Positions 47,475 through 58,396 of a DNA stretch of 64,000 nt are shown one piece after another. A program made the position numbers and the translations under genes. The notes under the pieces are model-generated. The model made no database searches. It saw only the letters and a list, made by a program, of their open reading frames with translations, and was not told the origin of the DNA. Source of the stretch: Triticum aestivum. Its lineage: Eukaryota > Streptophyta > Magnoliopsida > Poales > Poaceae. Numbering within the stretch: the stretch's first letter is position 1; every line of letters begins with the position of its first letter. The stretch spans positions 843,213,806-843,277,805 of the forward strand of contig NC_057801.1 in the NCBI RefSeq assembly GCF_018294505.1, in the 5' to 3' direction.

Positions 47475-49232
47475 TGTAGGACCTTGAGAAGAGGTGTCTA
47501 GAGGGGGGTGATTAGACACTAAGTACCAAAGTTGCAGTTTTTAACTTCTTTAAGTTTAAGTGGAGTTTAGGCACAAGTTTAACATTCACAACATATAGCA
47601 AACAAGCATGCAAAGAGTATATGAGCAGCGGAAAGTAAAGCATGCAACTTGCAAGAATGTAAAGGGAAGGGTTTTGAAGAATTCAAACGCAATTGGAGAC
47701 ACGGATGTTTTTGGCGTGGTTCCGATAGGTGGTGCTATCGTACATCCACGTTGGTGGAGACTTCAACCCACGAAGGGTAACGGTTGCGCGAGTCCACAGA
47801 GGGCTCCACCCACGAAGGGTCCACAAAGAAGCAACCTTGTCTATCCCATCATGGTCGTCGCCCACGAAGGACTTGCCTCACTAGCGGTAGATCTTCACGA
47901 AGTAGGCGATCTCCTTGCCCTTGCAAACTCCTTGGTTCAACTACACAATCTTGTCGGAGGCTCCCAAGTGACACCTAGCCAATCTAGGAGACACCACTCT
48001 CCAAGAAGTAACAAATGGTGCGTTGATGATGAACTCCTTGCTCTTGTGCTTCAAATGATAGTCTCCCCAACACTCAACTCTCTCTCTCATAGGATTTGGA
48101 TCTGGAGGAAAGAAGATTTGAGTGGAAAGCAACTTGGGGAAGGCTAGAGATCAAGATTCATATGGTAGGAATGGAATATCTTGGCCTCAACACATGAGTA
48201 GGTAGTTCTCTCTCAAAAATAGGATGCTGGAAGTGTAGGTTCGTTCTGATGGCTCTCTCCACGAATGAAGAGGAGGTGGAGGGGTATATATAGCCTCCAC
48301 AAAAAATCTAACCGTTACACACAATTTACCAAACTCGGTGGGACCGAATCAACAAACTCGGTCGGACCGATTTAGTAAACCTAGTGACCGTTAGGGTTTT
48401 CGGTGGGACCGATATGCAACTCGGTAGGACCGATATGGTTAGGGTTAGGGCATAACGTAATCTCGGTGAGACCGATTACACAAACTCGGTGAGACCGATT
48501 TTGGTAATTAGCTAACCAGAGAGTTGGTCAGGCAAACTCGGTGGGACCGATTACTCAAACTCGGTGGGACCGATTTTGGTAATTAGCTAACCAGAGAGTT
48601 GGTCAGGCAACGGTGGGACGGATTACTCAAACTCGGTGGGACCGATTTTGGTAATAAGTTGACCAGAGAGTTTGCATTGTAATCTCGGTAGTACCGATTG
48701 CTCAAACTCGGTGAGACCGATTTTGGTAATGGACATACACAGAGAGATTACAATCCCATCTCAGTGAGACTGAGATCCCTATTGGTGAGACCGATTTATC
48801 TAGGGTTTGTGGCAGTGGCTATGACATCTAAACTCGGTGGCGCCGGATAGAAATAATCGGTGGGGCCGAGTTTGACTTTAGGTTTAGGACATATGTGTGG
48901 AAGTGGGAAAGTAGTTGAGGGTCTTGGAGCATATCACTAAGCACTGTGGAGCAAGAAACTCATTAAGCAACACCTCATCCCTTCTTGATAGTATTGGCTT
49001 TTCCTATATACTCAATGTGATCTTGGATCACTAAAATGTAAAATGAAGAGTCTTGAGCTTGAAGCTTGAGCCAATCCTTTGTCCTTAGCAGCTTGAAGGA
49101 GTTCCCACATCTTTTAGTCCATGCCACTCCATTGTTGAACTTATCTGAAACATACTAGATAAAAGTGTTAGTCCAACAAGAGATATGTTGACATCAATTA
49201 TCAAAACCACCTAGGGAGCACTCGTGCTTTCA
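47475..49232 (-). repeat. Left (3') LTR of the Copia element
   Basis: 1,758 bp. Holds 16 copies of a TCGGTNNNACCGA-type palindrome and one extra 75-bp unit relative to the other LTR. Confidence 0.95.
48332..48875. repeat. Palindromic TCGGTNNNACCGA array, left Copia LTR
   Basis: Sixteen imperfect copies of CTCGGTGGGACCGATT-like sequence at irregular 20-60 bp spacing. Most keep the 5-bp inverted arms and vary in the 3-bp centre (GGG, GAG, CGG, AGG, AGT). A matching array of about fourteen lies at 57408-57875. Confidence 0.85.
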
Positions 49233-49246
49233 ATCTCCCCCTTTTT
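49233..49246 (-). other. Polypurine tract of the Copia element
   Basis: Plus strand ATCTCCCCCTTTTT, minus AAAAAGGGGGAGAT, directly inside the left LTR. Confidence 0.85.
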
Positions 49247-51164
49247 GGAAATTGATGACAACATACATCAAAGCTTTAGATAAAGATATAAAGAGTAGCA
49301 AGTAAAGCTTTGGAAAGACATGTAACAAGCATAGGCTCCCCCTACATGTATGCAATCATGTGAATATGGAATATAGAAGCATGTGAGAGCATAACCATGA
49401 CAGAGTAAGTAATGTATTACATGTATCTTGGCCATATGCATCAGAGAAAAGAATATTAAAGATAATACCTTCATGCTCATGAGTCCTTCTTGCAAACAGT
49501 ATGTACATCAGCAAGAATTCCTCATACACATGATTGTGATGCATATACTTACCTTGTAGTCTTGAGTTGGCTTAGGATGGAATGAACCTGCGTAAACAAG
49601 GTTAGATAACACAGATACATCTACTAGCCAGAGCAAACAGAAGAAACCACAAGAATACCAAGACTGGGATGACATGTAGAGAGTGAGTACTAAGTACCAC
49701 ATTGGATTAGACATGTCCCCAAGAGTAAAGATATGCAATGAATTTAAATGTTTTCTTTCCCTTATATGTCTTGCTCCCCCTGAATCTAGCATGGGATACT
49801 GGGAGAAGATAGGGAACAGAAAATAAGAGCTAAAAGATATAAATGAACAGAGCTAATGCAAACTAATGCAAATAAGCATATATGAACATGTCTTTTCCCC
49901 TCAATAAGACATGTGGCATCTCTCCTCTTGAACACCAAGCATCTGGGATCCTTGAGAAATACTTTCTACTTGAGTATTCTCTCCCCCTGGAGATCTCTTT
50001 CTCCCCCCGAGGAGGTGATACTATCCCTCTCTGATGTGATCTCTCTAAGTGATAAGCTTTGATGTGATCTCTCTCTCCCCCTTTGACATCAATTTCCAAG
50101 AAGTGTTTGATCCTTGAGTCACAGCACAAAGCATTTATATAAATGTGATGCTTGTAGAGGACAAGATTCATTGAGTGGAGCTGGATCAAAAGAAACACAG
50201 AATAAGTGGCAAATTGTTTTCCCATTGTGAAATCGGTGGCACCGAGTAGTATGCTTCGGTTGTACCGGAAGGGTTCGGTTGGACCGAAAACAACAAGTCG
50301 GTGAAACCGAGTTCATCGCAGAGAAAACACTTGCCACTTCAGCTCACTAGACTAGTAGGATCTCACAAAGGTTTGCAAAGAATTTACTGAATGATATGCA
50401 ATGAATTGGATGCAGAAAATGCAGAGCAAACAGAAAGAAATCTAGATGAAGTTTTTTTTAAAAGGGGAAACAAATATGCATGAGACAAATGCAAAAACAC
50501 AGAAAAGGACACAAGAGAACTTCATCTAAAGATGGTCGGCGACAAAGTCACCTATGTTAGAGTATATTGACTTAGGAGTCAAGTGAGATCACTTGATCAT
50601 AGGTCATACTCATCGTTTAAGCTCAAAATGGGGTTGCCATTTTTCGTTTAAGCATCTTGATGTATTCACATCTTGTCGAGTTGCTTTAGCTCATGACTCG
50701 GAGTAAAGCTTCTCTAAGATGGAATAACATACCTTGGTTGGTGGTGTTGACCATGTAGTTGAACTTGTGTGGGTTGCTCAAGGTTGATGTAGCTCATCAA
50801 GAGTTGGGAGCACCACTTGGAATTTGAGTCCATCTACCTACATGGGTTAGTTCTTGCAAGGAAGAGCACTTGTGTATCCAAAAATGACAATCATGAAGCT
50901 CAACATAGAATTTGTCAAAGGATATGTTTGAATGGTTTCGTGCTTCCTTGTCTTCAATCACCATTGTGTAGAGACTTGGTTATGTAGAGATTGCTCAAGA
51001 TATGAGTAGGTTACAATCTCACGGAATTTGATTCAACCAAGTACCTACATGGGTTAGATAACATGCAAGATACAAATATATCCAAGACATAAGATTTTCA
51101 TCATAAGAGAAAAAAATCAAGGATTAGTCATAAGCTCATGTCTTGCATGTATACAATGGAGTTT
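49247..51164 (-). other. Copia region between pol and the 3' LTR
   Basis: About 1.9 kb without a supported gene. It contains further CTCCCCC tracts (49336, 49774, 49981, 50001, 50075) and four more TCGGTNNNACCGA-type palindromes (50230-50320). In SIRE-type elements an envelope-like gene can lie here, but only short broken frames are seen. Confidence 0.6.
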
Positions 51165-52217
51165 CTACTCCAAGTTTGAAGCATCAATGATGTTCAATTC
51201 TCCTCTCAACCCGCAAAACACTTTCTCATCAAGAGGTTTAGTGAATATATCCGCTAATTGCTTTTCGGTGCGAACATGCTTAAGATTAATGTCACCCTTA
51301 GCAACATGATCTCGAATGAAATGATGATGAACTTCAATATGCTTAGTTCGAGAATGTTGTACGGGATTATGACCAATTTTAATAGCACTTCCATTGTCAC
51401 AAAGCAATGGAACATGTTTCACATATATCCCATAATCTTTAAGAGTTTGGGTCATCCAAAGTAATTGAGCACAACATGAACCAGCGGCAATGTATTCCGC
51501 TTCGGCGGTGGATAAGGATACTGAGTTTTGTTTCTTGGAGGACCAAGACACAAGAGATCTACCAAGAAATTGACAAGTACCCGAAGTGGACTTTCTATCA
51601 ACCTTGTCTCTGGCATAGTCCGAGTCGAAGTAGCCAACAAGACCGAACGAGGCCCTCTTAGGATACCAAATGCCAAAATTTGGTGTATGGATTAAGTATC
51701 TTACTATCTTTTTCACGGCCTTAAGATGACTTTCTTTAGGAGCAGCTTGATATATTGCACACATGCACACACTTAGCATGATATCGGGACATGAAGCACA
51801 TAGATATAACAATGAACCAATCATAGAGCGATAAACCTTTTGATCAACCGGTTCACCATCTTTGGTCAAGTCAAGATGTCCACTAGTAGGCATGGGTGTA
51901 GACATACCTTTGCATTCTTGCATATTGAACTTCTTGAATAAGTCCTTGGTGTACTTCGTTTGAGAAACAAAAGTACCTTCCTTAGTTTGCTTGATTTGCA
52001 ACCCAAGAAAGAATTTGAGTTCACTCATCATAGACATCTCAAACTTCTCCGACATTAGCTTCCCAAACTTTTCACTAAAATGAGGGTTAGTTGAACCAAA
52101 TATAATATCATCAACATAGATTTGGCACACAAATAGTTCTCCATTAACCCTTTTAGTAAAAAGTGTTGAATCAAATTTCCCAATTTCAAAGCCTTTTTCA
52201 ATAAGGAACTTGGTCAA
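51165..52217 (-). pseudogene. Copia reverse transcriptase (C-terminal) and RNase H
   Basis: A 350-residue frame. It has the active-site stretch QIYVDDIIFGSTN near residue 33, ELKFFLGLQIKQ, the thumb region (GSLLYLCASCPDI), then RNase H with DSDYARDKVDRKSTSG, SLSTAEAEYIAAG and LLCDNGSAIKI, and the ending RTEKQLADIFTKPLDE. It is in the same frame as the integrase part upstream but separated by the TAA at 52317-52319. The first Met used here is internal to the real polyprotein. Confidence 0.9.
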
Positions 52218-52316
52218 GCATTTATACCACGCTCTAGGAGCTTGTTTAAGACCATAAAGGGCTTTGTGAAGTTTGTAAACATGATTGGATTTCTTAGGAT
52301 TGACAAAGCCGGGAGG

Positions 52317-54263
52317 TTACTTAACATAAACTTCCTCCTCTATTTCACCATTTAGAAAAGCACTTTTAATGTCCATTTGGTACAAGGTGATATCATGATG
52401 ATTAGCATAGGCAAGTAAGATGCGAATGGACTCAAGTCTAGCAACGGGGGCATAAGTCTCACCATAGTCCATACCTTCGACTTGTGTGTAGCCTTGGGCG
52501 ACGAGACATGCTTTGTTGCGAACTACTTGTCCATCTTCATCTTGCTTGTTGCGAAACACCCATTTGGTACCGATGATGTTGTGGTTGTTGTCGGGCTTCT
52601 CAACCAATGTCCAAACTTGGTTCCTCTCAAAGTTGTGTAGCTCTTCATGCATAGCATTTATCCAATCCGGATCTTCCAATGCTTCTTCAACCTTCATAGG
52701 TTCAATGCTAGAGATGAAAGAATAGTTTTCACAAAAATTAGCTAGACGAGTTTTAGAGCGATTGATTCTCCCGGTTTGAATATCATTGTAGATTTGCTCG
52801 ACGGGATGGTCTTTAGCAATTCTTGCTCGAACTCGTGAAAGCTTTTGCTTGGTTCTTGGTTGAACTTCTTCTTCATCTTGTTCTTCTTCTTGGCCTTCTT
52901 CATTGTTGGCGTTGTCGTTCTTTTGTCGTGGTGGAGAAGGAGGTTGTTGACGTTCATCTTGATGCACTTCCTCGTTTTCTTCATCTTGGTGTGTCCCACT
53001 TGTGGATGCTTCCGTATCAACTCTTGGTTCACCTTGTCGTGAAGTAGAAGCTTCCACTTGGACGGACGAGGTACTCTCCTTCACCTCCGTTGGACGAACC
53101 TTGCCAATAGACAAGTCTTGGATTGCTTCCGAAGGATCTTTGTCTCCTACATCAATTGGCAATTGCTCTACTTGCGAGCCGTTAGATTCATCAAACTTCA
53201 CATCTACCGTCTCTTCAACCTTTCCGGTGAAATTGTTGTAGACACGGTAAGTGTGAGAGTTTGAGCCATAACCTAGTAGGAAACCTTCATGAGACTTAGG
53301 AGCAAATTTAGAATGACGATGCTTATCAAGAATGTAGCACTTTGAGCCGAATACTCGAAAGTATCCAACTTGGGGTTTGTTACCGGTGAGGAGCTCGTAT
53401 GCCGTCTTGCCGAGTAGCTTGTGAAGATACAAGCGATTTGTTGCATGACAAGCTGTCTCAACCGCTTCGGCCCAAAAGTGCTTCGGTGTCTTGTACTCAT
53501 CAAGCATCGTTCTCGCAATTTCGATGAGCGTCCGGTTCTTCCTCTCAATAACTCCATTTTGTTGAGGTGTGTACGTAGCCGAGAACTCGTGTGAAATCCC
53601 TTCTTCGTCAAGGAAGGTGTCCACATTTGCATTCTTGAACTCCGTTCCGTTGTCGCTGCGAACCTTCTTGATCTTCATTTCAAATTGATTTTGGGCCTTT
53701 CTAGCGAAGTTTTTGAAGATCTTTTGGACCTGCGATTTATCACCGAGAAAGAACACCCACGTAAATCTTGAAAAATCATCAACTATAACTAGACCAAAGG
53801 AATTTCCACCGAGACTCTTGTAAGAGTTGGGACCAAAGAGATCCATGTGAAGTAGCTCGAGTGGCCTCCTTGTGGTCATGATGTTCTTCATGGGATGCCT
53901 TCCTCCAACCTGTTTACCTGCTTGACAAGCACTGCAAAGTCTATCCTTATCAAGTATGACATCGTTAACTCCAAGGATATGATTCCCTTTAATAAGCTTG
54001 TCAAGGTTTCGCATACCAACATGACCTAGTCGTCTATGCCATAACCAACCTTTTGAGGATTTAGCAATGAAGCAAGTTTTAGGTTGAGCCTTTTTAGTGA
54101 AATCAACAATGTATAGATCACCTCTACGTATACCGGCAAAGACCATTTTATGATTGTCTTGACGAAACACTTGGCAATCTACTTCAGTACATAGGACATT
54201 GAAACCGAAATCAGCAAGTCTAGATACTGAAAGTAAGTTGTAGCCAAGAGATTCAACGAGCAT
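52317..54263 (-). pseudogene. Copia integrase and N-terminal reverse transcriptase
   Basis: A 648-residue frame. The integrase zinc domain reads LWHRRLGHVGMRNLDKL ... CSACQAGKQ; the core has LLHMDLFGPNSYKSLGG, VRSDNGTEF and PQQNGVIERKNRT (D,D,E all present), then FRVFGSKCYI. An acidic, glutamine-rich linker (EEGQEEEQDEEEVQ) leads to the reverse transcriptase start (EGMDYGETYAPVARLESIR and QMDIKSAFLNGEIEEEV). An in-frame TAA at 52317-52319 breaks it. Upstream, between here and the protease start, lie a frameshift and two more stops. Confidence 0.9.
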
Positions 54264-54352
54264 AACATTCTAAATGGAGCTATCATGTGAGATGGCCACC
54301 TTACCGAGGCCACCACCTTACCCTTTGAGTTGTCACCGAAAGTGACATACTT

Positions 54353-54718
54353 TCAAGGACTATCATTTTCAGCAAGCTCACAAAACATGTCTTTATCTCC
54401 GGTCATGTGATCGGTACATCCACTATCAAGAACCCATTTCTTTCCTCCTAACATATATCCCCGAAGATTTGCCATAAGACCAAAGTGTCTCATTGCATCA
54501 TCAAGATCGAAATCACTATCATCATCCTCATCATAGTATCCATGTTCAACATCGTCATGTGGTAGATCAAGTCCTAGAGAGGGTAATTCGTTAAAGTGAG
54601 CTTGACAATGATCTTGCTTATGAATTCTTATAGCTTCGGAAATAATATCACCAATAATTCCAACATCTCCCTTGGCACGCATAAGGTTTGTAAGTTCAAA
54701 TAGACGATCACCAAACAT
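54353..54718 (-). pseudogene. Copia gag C-terminus and protease start
   Basis: A 121-residue frame whose gag part (ELTNLMRAKGDVGIIGDI) ends in WVLDSGCTDHMTGDKDMF, the Copia aspartic-protease active site (DSG). It stops at a TGA (54353-54355) shortly after. The inner CACTA (54720-56104) cuts it from the rest of gag. No CCHC zinc knuckle occurs in the joined region, so gag also seems to carry an internal deletion. Confidence 0.75.
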
Positions 54719-54719
54719 A

Positions 54720-56104
54720 CACTAGTAGAAAAAGGGTCAAACGTGAAGCAGATTAGTGCCGGTTTGATTTTGGCCCGGTACTAATGGTACCATTAGTGCC
54801 AGTTCGAACGGATTTGCATTAATGCCGGTTCGTGTTGAACCTTTAGTACCGGTTCGTGGCAAAAACCGGTACTAAAGGAGTGGTGGCAGGCTGGCGTCAG
54901 GCTGGGGCCCCACGATCACCTTTAGTACCGGTTCGTGGTACGAACCGGTACTAAAGGTCTAACCTTTAGTACCGGTTCGTGCCATGAACCGGTACTAAAG
55001 GGGTCTGACCTATAGTACCGGTTTGTGACACNNNNNNNNNNNNNNNNNNNNNNNNNNNNNNNNNNNNNNNNNNNNNNNNNNNNNNNNNNNNNNNNNNNNN
55101 NNNNNNNNNNNNNNNNNNNNNNNNNNNNNNNNNNNNNNNNNNNNNNNNNNNNNNNNNNNNNNNNNNNNNNNNNNNNNNNNNNNNNNNNNNNNNNNNNNNN
55201 NNNNNNNNNNNNNNNNNNNNNNNNNNNNNNNNNNNNNNNNNNNNNNNNNNNNNNNNNNNNNNNNNNNNNNNNNNNNNNNNNNNNNNNNNNNNNNNNNNNN
55301 NNNNNNNNNNNNNNNNNNNNNNNNNNNNNNNNNNNNNNNNNNNNNNNNNNNNNNNNNNNNNNNNNNNNNNNNNNNNNNNNNNNNNNNNNNNNNNNNNNNN
55401 NNNNNNNNNNNNNNNNNNNNNNNNNNNNNNNNNNNNNNNNNNNNNNNNNNNNNNNNNNNNNNNNNNNNNNNNNNNNNNNNNNNNNNNNNNNNNNNNNNNN
55501 NNNNNNNNNNNNNNNNNNNNNNNNNNNNNNNNNNNNNNNNNNNNNNNNNNNNNNNNNNNNNNNNNNNNNNNNNNNNNNNNNNNNNNNNNNNNNNNNNNNN
55601 NNNNNNNNNNNNNNNNNNNNNNNNNNNNNNNNNNNNNNNNNNNNNNNNNNNNNNNNNNNNNNNNNNNNNNNNNNNNNNNNNNNNNNNNNNNNNNNNNNNN
55701 NNNNNNNNNNNNNNNNNNNNNNNNNNNNNNNNNNNNNNNNNNNNNNNNNNNNNNNNNNNNNNNNNNNNNNNNNNNNNNNNNNNNNNNNNNNNNNNNNNNN
55801 NNNNNNNNNNNNNNNNNNNNNNNNNNNNNNNNNNNNNNNAAAAAAAAAATCAATTTTTTTTCCAAAATTTTCAAAAAAAAAATTCAAAAAGAAAAAACCT
55901 TTAGTACCGGTTGGTAACACCAACCGGTACTAAAGGTCCCCCATACCAGGGCGCGAGCTCACGCCACGTGGTGGCACTTTAGCGCCGGTTCGTGCCGAAC
56001 CGGTACTAAAGGGGGGGCCTTTAGTGCCCACACTTTAGTGCCGTTATGGAACCGGCACTAAAGGCCCTTACGAACCGGCGCTAAAGCTCCGTTTTCTACT
56101 AGTG
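54720..56104. mobile_element. Non-autonomous CACTA element inside the Copia gag
   Basis: Starts CACTAGTAGAAAA and ends TTTTCTACTAGTG (perfect 13-bp terminal inverted repeats), flanked by the 3-bp target duplication ATA (54717-54719 and 56105-56107). Subterminal sequence is made of TTTAGTACCGGTTCGTG and CACGAACCGGTACTAAAGG in alternating orientation. No transposase is visible, but the middle is an N gap. Confidence 0.95.
55032..55839. other. Assembly gap (808 N) inside the CACTA element
   Basis: Run of N between subterminal repeat arrays. The right edge starts with a long A run. Confidence 0.95.
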
Positions 56105-56487
56105 ATAGGATCACTAGTATTCATCTTACTCAAGGCAATAGACTTATGGAGAATTTCATCTAGATTTTTTAAGGAATAATTTGGAAAGCGTTCCTCAAGA
56201 AATTTCCATATAGTGTAGGCACACTCAAGAGTAGGCAAGTTTATAATCAAGTTTCTAGGCAAGCCTCTAGTGATAAGATTAACAGTTCTAACATTTCTAA
56301 TCATGTCAATAGACTCATCAAGAGTAGGATGCATAGGATCAACATGAGGTACACAAGGGCTAGCAATGTACTTGTTCAAAAGATATTGATTGAAAATTAC
56401 AAGCATCTCATTTTTCCACTCATGAAAATACTCTCCATCAAGAATAGGCACTCTATGTCTAAGACTCCCCAAAGTAGACTCATCCAT
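56105..56487 (-). pseudogene. Copia gag, N-terminal part
   Basis: About 128 residues from MDESTLGSLRHRVPILDGEY up to the CACTA insertion. Contains YFHEWKNEMLVIFNQYLL and TIWKFLEERFPN, the Copia gag core (the usual W...M......L and YxxWxxL pattern). The start lies 56 bp from the LTR, next to the primer site. The gag sense resumes at 54716 beyond the CACTA. Confidence 0.75.
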
Positions 56488-56529
56488 CTTCCTTCAATGG
56501 TGATTAAACCAAGGCAATGAAGACCAATG

Positions 56530-56542
56530 CTCTGATACCACT
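56530..56542 (-). promoter_or_regulatory. Primer-binding site of the Copia element (tRNA-iMet)
   Basis: Minus strand AGTGGTATCAGAGC next to the right LTR. TGGTATCAGAGC complements the 3' end of initiator methionine tRNA, the classical Copia primer. Confidence 0.9.
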
Positions 56543-58234
56543 TGTAGGACCTTGATAAGAGGTGTCTAGAGGGGGGGGGGGCGGTGATTAGACACTAAGT
56601 ACCAAAGTTGCAGTTTTTAACTTCTTTAAGTTTAAGTGGAGTTTAGGCACAAGTTTAACATTCACAACATATAGCAAGCAAGCATGCAAAGAGTATATGA
56701 GCAGCGGAAAGTAAAGCATGCAACTTGCAAGAATGTAAAGGAAAGGGTTTTGGAGGATTCAAACGCAATTGGAGACACGGATGTTTTTGGCGTGGTTGCG
56801 ATAGGTGGTGCTATCGTACATCCATGTTGGTGGAGACTTCAACCCACGAAGGGTAACGGTTGCGCGAGTCCACGGAGGGCTCCAACCACGAAGGGTCCAC
56901 GAAGAAGCAACCTTGTCTATCCCACCATGGCCGTCGCCCACGAAGGACTTGCCTCACTAGCGGTAGATCTTCACGAAGTAGGCGATCTCCTTGCCCTTAC
57001 AAACTCCTTGGTTCAACTCCACAATCTTGTCGTAGGCTCCCAAGTGACACCTAGCCAATCTAGGAGACACCACTCTCCAAGAAGTAACAAATGGTGCGTT
57101 GATGATGAACTCCTTGCTCTTGTGCTTCAAATGATAGTCTTCCCAACACTCAACTCTCTCTCATAGGATTTGGATCTGGAGGAAAGAAGATTTGAGTGGA
57201 AAGCAACTTGGGGAAGGCTAGAGATCAAGATTCATATGGTAGGAATGGAATATCTTGGTCTCAACACATGAGTAGGTAGTTCTCTCTCAAAAATAGGATG
57301 CTGGAAGTGTAGGTTCGTTCTGATGGCTCTCTCCACGAATGAAGAGGAGGTGGAGGGGTATATCTAGCCTCCACACAAAATCTAACCGTTACACAAAATT
57401 TACCAAACTCGGTGGGACCGAATCAACAAACTCGGTCGGACCGATTTAGTAAACCTAGTGACCGTTAGGGTTTTCGGTGGGACCGATATGCAACTCGGTA
57501 GGACCGATATGGTTAGGGTTAGGGCATAATGTAATCTTGGTGAGACCGATTACACAAACTCGGTGAGACCGATTTTGGTAATTAGCTAACCAGAGAGTTG
57601 GCCAGGCAAACTCGGTGGGACCGATTACTCAAACTCGGTGGGACCGATTTTGGTAATAAGTTGACCAGAGAGTTTGCATTGTAATCTCGGTAGTACCGAT
57701 TGCTCAAACTCGGTGAGACCGATTTTGGTAATGGACATACACAGAGAGATTACAATCCCATCTCGGTGAGACCGAGATCCCTATCGGTGAGACCGATTTG
57801 TCTAGGGTTTGTGGCAGTGGCTATGACATCTGAACTCGGTGGCGTCGGATAGAAAGAATCGGTGGGGCCGAGTTTGACTTTAGGTTTAGGACATATGTGT
57901 GGAAGTGGGAAAGTAGTTGAGGGTCTTGGAGCATATCACTAAGCACTATGGAGGAAGAAACTCATTAAGCAACACCTCATCCCTTCTTGATAGTATTGGC
58001 TTTTCCTATAGACTCAATGTGATCTTGGATCATTAAAATGTAAAATGAAGAGTCTTGAGCTTGAAGCTTGAGCCAATCCTTTGTCCTTAGCATCTTGAAG
58101 GAGTTCCCACATCTTTTAGTCCATGCCACTCCATTGTTGAACTTATCTGAAACATACTAGATAAAAGTGTTAGTCCAACAAAAGATATGTTGACATCAAT
58201 TACCAAAACCACCTAGGGAGCACTTGTGCTTTCA
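56543..58234 (-). repeat. Right (5') LTR of the Copia element
   Basis: 1,692 bp with about fourteen TCGGTNNNACCGA-type palindromes (57408-57875). It has one 75-bp unit fewer than the left LTR, and a longer G run near 56570. Confidence 0.95.
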
Positions 58235-58396
58235 ACCATGTTGTGAACATAAATGATGGAGGAGAGGGCCTGGCCATGGATGTTGGAGGCACCGGAGCAC
58301 GAATCTACGCACTAAACGAAGAAGCGCAACACTGAGCCTAGTAACGATGTCGTGGATCGACAACAAGATAGCACCTCATGTGAAACTTGCTGAGGA

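Larger units (their letters stand above)
47475..58234 (-). mobile_element. Full-length Copia retrotransposon, nested host of a CACTA
   Basis: A 10,760-bp element (about 9.4 kb without the inner CACTA). LTRs are 47475-49232 (1,758 bp) and 56543-58234 (1,692 bp), starting TGTAGGACCTTGA and ending GTGCTTTCA. The perfect target duplication is ACCAT (47470-47474 and 58235-58239). The primer site is initiator-Met tRNA type. The order on the minus strand is gag, protease, integrase, reverse transcriptase, RNase H, which defines Copia. About forty LTR substitutions by hand count (near 2.4 %). Long LTRs, about 1.9 kb after pol and several C-rich tracts suggest the SIRE/Maximus lineage, with low certainty. 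The copy is inactivated by several stops and a frameshift. Confidence 0.95.

Noticed and set aside
47608..48147. A 179-residue plus-strand frame in the left Copia LTR, also partly open (160 residues) in the right LTR
   Set aside because: It is antisense to the element, differs between the LTRs at many amino-acid-changing positions and has no domain. The shared openness follows from LTR identity at insertion.
49247..51164. Possible envelope-like gene in the Copia element
   Set aside because: Only short frames with scattered stops; no signal peptide or membrane segment pattern that I could defend.
54922..55933. Frames of about 300 residues across the gap in the inner CACTA
   Set aside because: Nearly all N; the ends are subterminal repeats.
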